A stretch of DNA of 64,000 bases, taken from DASUAS01 sp963819475. Its GTDB lineage: Bacteria > Actinomycetota > Acidimicrobiia > IMCC26256 > DASPTH01. This document shows, piece by piece, positions 19,898 to 26,397 of this stretch. Below the pieces are notes generated by a model. The model saw nothing but the letters and a program-made list of their open reading frames with translations. It made no database searches and was not told where the DNA came from. Numbering within the stretch: position 1 is the stretch's first letter; each line of letters opens with the position of its first letter. The stretch covers positions 496,001 to 560,000 of the forward strand of contig CAWFWE010000002.1 in NCBI GenBank assembly GCA_963819475.1. The letters are read 5' to 3'. The position numbers and the translations under genes were made by a program.

Positions 19898-20229
19898 CGG
19901 GCGAGATCGTACGCCGCTGGGGCGTCATGTTGGGTAAACGTTGGGTGATCGGGTAGGCCACGTGACTGGCCGTTGCCCTATAACCGTTGCGGTAGTTGGT
20001 GTCGGAGGGGGGACACAAACCCTAAGTACACGCGACCCCTGGGAGGGTTGGCTCATCGCCGCATGACAGCATTCATGCGCTCCCCTACTCCCGGAACCAC
20101 TCCCGAGTTCCCTCTCGGAACTACTCCCGACCGCGATTTCGTCGCGCCTTGTGCTACCCGGCGATTGGGGCACGTCGGCTGGCCGCGCGGAGGGGATGCA
20201 GTGAACCCTCGGAGCTCGGTGGCGAGCGC
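19898..20229. other. Intergenic region with repeat cluster A
   Basis: 332 bp upstream of the integrase fragment. It contains a 16-bp motif GTGTCGGAGGGGGGAC (19,999-20,014) that recurs exactly at the 3' end of the serine recombinase gene near 31,240, and ACTCCCG repeats at 20,087-20,129. No gene is supported. A resemblance to a tRNA 3' end was considered but does not hold. Confidence 0.5.
20087..20129. repeat. ACTCCCG repeat cluster A (12-nt register)
   Basis: Exact ACTCCCG copies start at 20,087, 20,099 and 20,123, with a degenerate copy at about 20,111, giving a 12-nt period. The same heptamer and period occur upstream of the recombinase gene at 29.6 kb. Confidence 0.65.
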
Positions 20230-21027
20230 TCAGGCCACGAGGTCATGAGAGTGGAAGAGTCGGTCCGCCGAGATGGCGATCACGATCCCGACGCCGGCGA
20301 GGACGGCGAAAGCCCCGACCGAGAGCCCGTCTTGGAGCTGGTTGTTACCGACGGACCAGTAGAAGAGTGACAGGTACTTGGCCGGGTCGAGCCACGAGAC
20401 GACCGGCGCCATCGAGCTCACGAGGTACGACGCCGCCGCGACCGTGGACGCGACTCCGAGGGCCAGGCCGCGGTTGCCTGTGCCGGCACCGATCGCGAGC
20501 GCGATGAGACCGAAGTCGACGCCCACGAGGAGCACACCCATCGTCGCTGTGCTCAACTCCCAGACGCCAAAGTCCAGCTCGAACCAGCGGCCGGTGAGCA
20601 CGGCGAGGAAGGTGAAGAAGGACAGGATCAACGCTTGGAACGAGAGCGCGCCGATCTTTTGCACCACGACGCGGCGGCGGGAGAACGGCAACGACATCAC
20701 GAGCTCGAGGTGGCCGTCCTTCTCTTGCCCGGCGATGGCGCTTGCTCCATAGCCGATGGTGAGCAGCAGGATGATCAATGGGAAGAAGTTCGCCCAGACG
20801 TTGGCGTTCATCCACCCGACGGGTGACGTCAGCGAGCCCGAGATGCCGAAGAGCGCGGCGACGCCCGGGCTGTTCTTGGTCAGGTTGTCGAGCTCGGACG
20901 AGTTCTTGAACGACGGATACAGGGCGACGACCACCACGACGTAGAGCACCAGGCCGATGGTGAAGCCGACGATCGCCTTGCGTCGGAAGGAGAGGTCCAG
21001 CGTGGTGATCTCGAGGTTCGCGCTCAT
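20230..21027 (-). CDS. ABC-2-type transporter permease
   Basis: 265-residue integral membrane protein with six hydrophobic segments and a QEKDGHLELVMSLPFSRRRVVVQK stretch between helices, typical of ABC-2 exporter permeases. The ATG overlaps the ATPase stop as ATGA. It forms an operon with the upstream ATPase and TetR genes. The substrate is unknown; drug, lipid or antimicrobial export is usual for such TetR-linked systems. Confidence 0.85.
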   Translation of the reverse strand: MSANLEITTLDLSFRRKAIVGFTIGLVLYVVVVVALYPSFKNSSELDNLTKNSPGVAALFGISGSLTSPVGWMNANVWANFFPLIILLLTIGYGASAIAGQEKDGHLELVMSLPFSRRRVVVQKIGALSFQALILSFFTFLAVLTGRWFELDFGVWELSTATMGVLLVGVDFGLIALAIGAGTGNRGLALGVASTVAAASYLVSSMAPVVSWLDPAKYLSLFYWSVGNNQLQDGLSVGAFAVLAGVGIVIAISADRLFHSHDLVA

Positions 21028-21927
21028 GACGACGGCTCGGTGTCGCGGTAGTAGGCGAGGAAGAGCTCGTCGAGATCCGCGTGGTGCGAGGTGACGTCGA
21101 CGACGTCCTGCGCCAACGCCGCCTCCAGCACTGGGGCCACACCGCCGGTGACCTGAAGGTCGATGGCGTGGTCGTGGACCTCGACGTTGGTCACCCCGTC
21201 GAGTCGCCGGAACGGCTGCGGATCGGGTGGGCGCGCGAGCCGAAAGCCCATCACCCGCGCGCGCGTGCCCGGAGGTGCTCCACGGTGTCGGTCACGACCA
21301 ATCGCCCGTCACGGATGATCGCGACCCGGTCGGCTACGCGTTGCACCTCGGCGAGCGAGTGCGATGACAGCAATACCGTCCGGCCTCGCGCGGCGGTGTC
21401 CCGCACCAGTCGCTCAAACTCTGCCTGCATCAGGGGATCGAGCCCGGAGGTCGGCTCGTCGAGGATCAGCAACTCGGGGGCGTGCGCGAACGCGAGCAAC
21501 AAGCCGACCTTCTGTCGGTTGCCCTTCGACAACTCTCCGACCGGGCGATCCATCTCGACACCGAACCGGGCGATGAGGTCGTCGGTCACCGACGCGTCGT
21601 TTGTGGCTCCGCGCGGCCGAACCATGCGAGGTGCTGCGCCCCGGTCATGCGCTCGAAGAGCTTCAGGTCGCCCGGCAAGTATCCGACCCGAGCGCGGATC
21701 GCCACGCTGTCCCAACGTGAGTCCAGGCCGAAGAGCTCGGCCGATCCCGACGTCGGGCGTTGGAAGTCGAGCAGCGTTCGGATCGTCGTCGACTTTCCCG
21801 CGCCGTTGGGGCCCAGGAAACCGAACACCTCACCCGGTTCGACGTGGAGGTCGACGTCCTCGATACCACGAGCGCTGCCGTAGCGCTTCGTCAGCTGACG
21901 GGTCTCGATCGCCACCGCGCTCACCAC
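21024..21927 (-). pseudogene. ABC transporter ATPase, two frameshifts
   Basis: Three collinear pieces make one ATPase of about 300 residues. The first has Walker A (FLGPNGAGKSTTIRTL). The second has the signature and Walker B (GELSKGNRQKVGLLLAFAHAPELLILDEPTSGLD) and the H-loop (LLSSHSLAEV). The third is a C-terminal accessory domain (DLDELFLAYYRD). Frames change near 21,590-21,620 and at 21,251-21,256 (a GGG run before TGATG). If the frameshifts are real the exporter is dead; if they are sequencing errors this is an intact TetR-regulated exporter. Confidence 0.8.
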
Positions 21928-21929
21928 GA

Positions 21930-22544
21930 TCAGCGCCTCACTCTTTCGGACTCGTGGAGCATGGCGGCGATCGGTGCCTCGGCGCGGGTGACCGCCAACT
22001 TCGGATCGACGAGGTGGTGGAACAACAAGCCGTCGAGCGCGGCCGCGAGCAACATCGCCGTCGCCTCAAGGTCTAGAGCGGCGTCGATCTCGCCCGCGTC
22101 ACGTCCCTGCTCCAGTCGCTCCAAGATGAGCGCCCGGAACCGGCGCGCCGCGTTGCGGCTCCACGACCGGAACTGCCGGTCGCGGGTCCCCTTCACCATC
22201 GCTTCGGCGAGGATTGTCGCACCCGGTGTCCGCCCGTATTCCACGATCCAGTCGAGGATCGCCGCGACTCCCTCCCGAACCGTGCCACGCGAGGCAAACG
22301 CTTCGATCGAAGGCCCGAGATCGTTGAGCAACGCGTGCTGCGCGGCCTCGACCACGAGCGCAGCCATGGTCCCGAAGTAGTAGTGCACCAGCGCGGGATT
22401 CACCCCGGCCCGGTCCGCGACCGCTCTCCCCCGGACCCGATCGAGACCCACCTCGGCCATCACCTCGACGGTGGCGTCCAAGATCCGCGCCCGCGTCGAA
22501 CTCTCGCCACGACCGGACACCCCTGAAGAAGAGACTTTGATCAT
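21930..22544 (-). CDS. TetR-family transcriptional regulator
   Basis: 204 residues: an N-terminal helix-turn-helix (RARILDATVEVMAEVGLDRVRGRAVADRAGVNPALVHYYFGT) and a ligand-binding C-terminal domain. It is first in a leftward unit with the exporter ATPase and permease. ATG 22544 was chosen over upstream in-frame codons because the protein then begins just before the HTH. A perfect 11-nt palindrome lies 2 nt upstream of the start, consistent with autoregulation. Confidence 0.88.
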   Translation of the reverse strand: MIKVSSSGVSGRGESSTRARILDATVEVMAEVGLDRVRGRAVADRAGVNPALVHYYFGTMAALVVEAAQHALLNDLGPSIEAFASRGTVREGVAAILDWIVEYGRTPGATILAEAMVKGTRDRQFRSWSRNAARRFRALILERLEQGRDAGEIDAALDLEATAMLLAAALDGLLFHHLVDPKLAVTRAEAPIAAMLHESERVRR

Positions 22545-22545
22545 C

Positions 22546-22556
22546 TGCTTAAAGCA
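22546..22556. promoter_or_regulatory. Palindrome upstream of tetR (candidate operator)
   Basis: TGCTT-A-AAGCA is a perfect inverted repeat within an AT-rich patch (unusual for this DNA) immediately before the TetR start codon. A TetR operator is inferred from position only. Confidence 0.45.
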
Positions 22557-22679
22557 TAACACCAAACCACGGCGATGATCGAGGTCCAATCTCGAATCTG
22601 AAGCGATCCTCGACCCCCCCATTCACGGACAGGCCGCGGGGCGGCTCACATCGGTTTCGGGGATCGGCCCGAGGACGGG

Positions 22680-23360
22680 TCATACGCTTGCGATCTCGGC
22701 GTTGCCGAGCCTTTCGCGCGCACCTGCCTCCTTGACGCCCCAGACCAGCACCCCGATCACCCAGGCCATCCCGATCACGCCGCCGAGATACAGGTTCATG
22801 GCCCCGCCGGGTGCGAAGAAGCCACTCGTACCGAACACGGTGACCGTCTCGATCGCCTGTTCGACGAAGAACAGCACGCTGAGCCACCCGAGCCAGCGCG
22901 GGATGATCCCAGACCTGCCGAACGCAAGCGGAGCGAACGCGGCCGCCATCGTCATCGTCGACCCGTTGACGATCGGCCCCCAGTACTGGGGGATGTCGAA
23001 GATGACCCGCGCCGTCGCGGGGTCCAGACCTGCTGGGTGGAACGCCAGCCCCGCCCAGATCCACGCTTGGACCTGTCCGGTGATGACCCAGCCGAGCACG
23101 CCGCCGAGGAAGATGTAGCGGTTCGGCTGGGGCAGCAGGCTCGTCACCATGCCGCCGAAGACGGCCAGTGTGAGCGCCGCGAACGCCGCAGTCCACGCGT
23201 ACACCTGGGCATTCGTCGCATTGTCCGTGAACCACCGAACGATCTCCTGACCGCTCGAGTCGATGGTCGGGACCGAGCTTCCCAACGCCGTGAAGCTCGC
23301 GACGTAGAAGACGATCCAGCCCACGCCGGACACAAGCACAACAGCCGATGCCTTCTTCAC
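22680..23360 (-). CDS. Six-helix membrane protein of unknown function
   Basis: 226 residues with about six transmembrane helices and little else. The layout (short loops, LGWVITGQVQAWIWAGLAF, then FAPGGAMNLYLGGVIGMAWVIGV) resembles DUF4386-like actinobacterial membrane proteins, but I cannot assign a family with certainty. The GTG start overlaps the stop of the upstream monooxygenase as GTGA, so they are a coupled pair. Confidence 0.7.
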   Translation of the reverse strand: MKKASAVVLVSGVGWIVFYVASFTALGSSVPTIDSSGQEIVRWFTDNATNAQVYAWTAAFAALTLAVFGGMVTSLLPQPNRYIFLGGVLGWVITGQVQAWIWAGLAFHPAGLDPATARVIFDIPQYWGPIVNGSTMTMAAAFAPLAFGRSGIIPRWLGWLSVLFFVEQAIETVTVFGTSGFFAPGGAMNLYLGGVIGMAWVIGVLVWGVKEAGARERLGNAEIASV

Positions 23361-24521
23361 CAGGACTCCCGTTCGTTCAGATCCGGCTGACCGAGCGCCG
23401 CACCCCCGCCCACGCCGCCCGAAACGGGAGCCTCGCGCGCGGTGAGAACGCGGACCACTTCGGCGTCTACCCGCAAAGCATCCGCTACCAGCTCCAGAAG
23501 GCAGGAGTCCTGCGTCTCTAGTGGGGGCGGCTGGTCCAACTGGGCGAAGTCGAATGTCATCTCGTACATGGGCATGGCGTGCTGGTCGCGTTCGGTCTGG
23601 TATCTGGTCATCGCGTCGTCGTAGGTGCTGCGCCCGGCGAAGACCGTGTCGAGTGCGTCGGCAAGGCGCTCGGCGTCGATGAAGGCGTCGGTCATGCCCT
23701 GCGCGGTGATCGGATGGAGGTGGTAGCCGGCGTCGCCGACGAGTGTCCAGCCGGGCCCGTAGGGCTTGCGAAAGTAGCCCGCGAGGTCGGTCGCGGCATG
23801 GAAGCGATCCTCGCGTTTGCCGGATCGCACCCCTTCCGCGAGCGCCGGTGCTTGTTCGACGGCCCGTAGGAACGCGCCTTCGACGTCGCGGCGCGGAGGG
23901 TGGAAGTCGTCTTCTGGGAGACCGACGATGACGAGGGTGAGGTCATCGTGGGTCGGGAAGGCAGCCATGCCACAGCGGTCTCCGACGTAGACCTCGAAGC
24001 CGGAGCTGCCGACTCCGCTCCAGTACGAATAGAACGCGGGGCTGACTGCTGGTTTGTCGTTGTAATGGTCCGGTCGTACCGCCCTGGCGACAAAGGAGTG
24101 GCGGCCGTCTGCGCCGATGACGACCTTGGCATGTTCGGTCACCGAGGCGGTGCCCGCGTCCTTCCCGCGGACGACGGCTCCGTCCTCGACGAGCAACTCG
24201 TCAACGGAGAAGGCCTCGCGTACGTCGACGCCCGCGTCGACCGCTGCGTTGACGAGCATTGCGTCCAAGACGAGCCGGCGTGGACAGTAGGCCTCGTCGA
24301 TTCCGTCCGCGGCCTTGGGCGATCCCTGGATCGTGAACGGTCCAAAGTCGAAGCTGTAACTGCGGACCGGCGGGCAGCCGGTTGATGCCAGCGGTTCGCG
24401 GAGACCCCACCGTTCGAGCGCGGCAACACCTGGTGCGTGGACGAAGTGGGTCGAGACGGTGTCACTCGGAAACGTCGCCCGATCGACCATCAGCACTCGG
24501 TGGCCCTTCCGGGCGAGCAGC
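23357..24521 (-). pseudogene. FAD-dependent monooxygenase, N-terminus lost
   Basis: The frame resembles PHBH/geranylgeranyl-reductase-like flavoproteins: MVDRATFPSDTVSTHFVHAPG, the DG motif (VVIGADGRHSFVARAV) and the second FAD motif (GPGWTLVGDAGYHLHPITAQGMTDAFIDAERLA). The first ~30 residues with the GxGxxG dinucleotide site are missing. The reading frame is open up to 24,521 (LLARKGHRVL) and is cut exactly where the 1.67-kb repeat begins. An internal GTG (24496) could start a protein, but without the FAD-binding loop it should be inactive. Confidence 0.8.
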
Positions 24522-24629
24522 GTGCTCTATTCGAAAGCTCGAGTCCGCACAGGCTTCGACGACTCCGCCACGGCATTCACGGTTCCGCCCGCAAGAATCG
24601 TGCAGTGCCTCAACCCCGCGTTCGGATAG
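24522..24629 (+). pseudogene. C-terminal remnant of the Pro/Thr-rich membrane protein gene
   Basis: The last 35 codons of the gene intact at 61,058-62,440 (LYSKARVRTGF through IVQCLNPAFG and stop) were carried with the repeat. There is no start codon or promoter of its own. Confidence 0.85.
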
Positions 24630-24694
24630 CGCCGGGACAGGACAGGTGGCCGCCTCTCCCCGCGTCGCCCCGGTGAAGGGTTACGCTGAGCCTC

Positions 24695-25030
24695 GTGACC
24701 ACTGACGTCGGGGATGAGGTTCCGCCGGTCGACCTGGCCGGTGAAGACCCGGACGTGGTTGTTCCGACGGAGACTCGGTTTCTCGATCTTGACGGTGACG
24801 GCGTCGTGGACGCGGTCCAAACCACGCGCACCGTGGGTTTCGACATCTCCGGTGACGGGCTGGTGGACGTGGTCGAGGTGACCGAGGAACTCGCAGCGCG
24901 GATCGGCGTTGATGGCACACCCAGCGTGATCACCGTCACCGACACGATCGAGACCGACTTCGCACATGACGGGGAAGCCGATGTCGAGTCGGTCACGATC
25001 GACGTCGACCCCGACGCCCCGACGCCCTGA
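24695..25030 (+). CDS. Small acidic protein with EF-hand/dockerin-like Ca-binding loops (left copy)
   Basis: 111 residues, strongly acidic, no signal peptide. Two loops, DLDGDGVVDAV and DISGDGLVDVV, match the DxDxDGxxD pattern of calcium-binding dockerin/thrombospondin-3-like repeats. A threonine-rich β segment follows (VITVTDTIETDF). GTG start at 24695. The PAP2 start lies 50 nt inside its 3' end in another frame, so the two are coupled. Its twin at 62,506-62,841 differs by about one residue. Confidence 0.75.
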   Translation: MTTDVGDEVPPVDLAGEDPDVVVPTETRFLDLDGDGVVDAVQTTRTVGFDISGDGLVDVVEVTEELAARIGVDGTPSVITVTDTIETDFAHDGEADVESVTIDVDPDAPTP

Positions 25031-25976
25031 CTCCCAACCGGGAGATGGTGGCGACGACGATCCCGGCGCCACATCAGTCGGCCTGAGCTCGTCGCAACCC
25101 GTCACGGTCCTCGTCGCGCTCGGCATCACGTGCATCGCGATCGTGGGGGGCGTCTATGCGGTCGCGGTTCGCACATATGTCGGCCAACGGGCCGATGAGG
25201 CCGCCCTTGTCGGCAGGAACACCGAACGGGTCGTACAACAAGCGACCACCCACGTCCTGAACACCATCAGCGTCACCTCACTTGTCCTCGCCGGACTCGC
25301 GCTCGCGCTGCTCGCGCTGAGTCGCCGCCGCCCTCGCCTCGCGATCGGCGTCGGCGTCATGATCATCGGCGCGAACGTGACCAGCCAACTCCTGAAGACC
25401 GAGCTGCTCACCCGTCCCGACCTCCTCCACCGTCCGCACGCAGCAACGACACCAAGCTTCCCCAGCGGACACGCCACCGTCGCGATGTCCCTCGCGCTCG
25501 GTCTCGTGCTCGTGGTCCCACCCCGCCTGCGCGTGATCGCCGGCTCGATCGGCATCACCTACGCCGTGCTGATCGGAGCAGGCACCCTCACCGGCGGCTG
25601 GCACCGCCCCAGCGACGTCATCGCCGCTTACCTCATCGCCACCGCCTGGACCCTGATCGTCGCAGCCTGCATCATCGCCTGGCGAGGCACCGGAACCACC
25701 GCCCTCAGACCCTGGCGGCCCATGGTTCTCACCCGCCTCTTCTCCAGTCCCCGGCTTATCGTCGCCGGTGCCGCACTGCTCGTCGCTGCGTTCCTCGTCA
25801 CCATCATCGCTTTGCTCGTGCTCAACGGCCGCGAACTCAGCGTCATAGAACTCCAACCCTCCTACTTCGGCGCCGTCGCCGCGATAACCGGGACCGCCCT
25901 GCTCATACTCGGCGTGACGCTCTGGTCCCTGAGGGGCACGCTCCTCGATCCACCCCACGCCCACGGTTCAACCTGA
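24981..25976 (+). CDS. PAP2-family membrane phosphatase (left copy)
   Basis: 331 residues. Several transmembrane helices with a PAP2 active site: KTELLTRPDL (motif 1-like), PSFPSGHATVAMSLALG (motif 2, PSGH) and GGWHRPSDVIAAYLIA (motif 3, HxxxD). Probably removes phosphate from a lipid such as undecaprenyl pyrophosphate or phosphatidate. ATG 24981 is chosen because GGGGAAG lies 4-5 nt upstream; the ATG at 24966 has no ribosome site. The N-terminal ~50 residues overlap or follow the previous gene and are low-complexity. Confidence 0.85.
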   Translation: MSSRSRSTSTPTPRRPDSQPGDGGDDDPGATSVGLSSSQPVTVLVALGITCIAIVGGVYAVAVRTYVGQRADEAALVGRNTERVVQQATTHVLNTISVTSLVLAGLALALLALSRRRPRLAIGVGVMIIGANVTSQLLKTELLTRPDLLHRPHAATTPSFPSGHATVAMSLALGLVLVVPPRLRVIAGSIGITYAVLIGAGTLTGGWHRPSDVIAAYLIATAWTLIVAACIIAWRGTGTTALRPWRPMVLTRLFSSPRLIVAGAALLVAAFLVTIIALLVLNGRELSVIELQPSYFGAVAAITGTALLILGVTLWSLRGTLLDPPHAHGST

Positions 25977-26229
25977 TCGAACGACACAATGCTGGAGTAC
26001 CGAACAGGCGCGCCGATGCGTAGCGACGCGCGCGGCTCGAACGGCATTGAAAATCACCTTTGTAGCTGAGCTCCCATGACACGCTCGGCTCGAGCGCTCC
26101 GGGAATTGACGGGGACGACGCCGCGGGAGCCGCCAGCGAGGCATCCCCCTTGGCCCCTCCGGTAGCAACGGATCAGCCGAAATTTCGCGGACACCGTGAC
26201 CCGGGATACGGTGCGCGCCTCGCGCTCGT

Positions 26230-26378
26230 GGCGCATGCTGGTTCCACCGACCCGCCGATCCGCGCTGGTGAACGAGGGACTGGGTCGGTCACCCGGACGA
26301 CACGCGCGGTCATCACTACGTGCTTGCCGGACGGATGCCTGGGCAATTGTGGCCGCCGGATGCAAGGCCACTGGACCT
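26230..26378 (+). pseudogene. Decayed serine-recombinase relic (zinc-ribbon region)
   Basis: Bases 26,348-26,377 match 30,655-30,684 of the intact recombinase gene at 29 of 30 positions (the CGRRMQGHWT zinc-ribbon segment). The preceding ~120 bp align more loosely (a HHYVLAG-like stretch). Frames are broken. This is a third, dead recombinase locus in the island, oriented as the intact one. Confidence 0.7.
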
Positions 26379-26397
26379 GAGGGGCCCGTTGAACTGT

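Larger units (their letters stand above)
24522..26188. repeat. Direct repeat, left copy (~1.67 kb)
   Basis: This block is nearly identical to 62,333-64,000 at a constant offset of 37,811 bp through the PAP2 gene. Differences are a few substitutions, plus small changes toward the right end. It starts sharply inside the monooxygenase gene and contains the tail of a Pro/Thr-rich protein gene, a Ca-binding-repeat gene and a PAP2 gene. The right copy retains the full upstream gene, so the left copy is probably the derived one. The true right end may lie beyond the window in the other copy. Confidence 0.92.

Noticed and set aside
19980..20040. Possible tRNA 3' end (TGG followed by an acceptor/T-arm-like stretch on the minus strand)
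   Set aside because: The putative T-loop lacks the TTCRA core, the stem is incomplete and no cloverleaf can be formed upstream.
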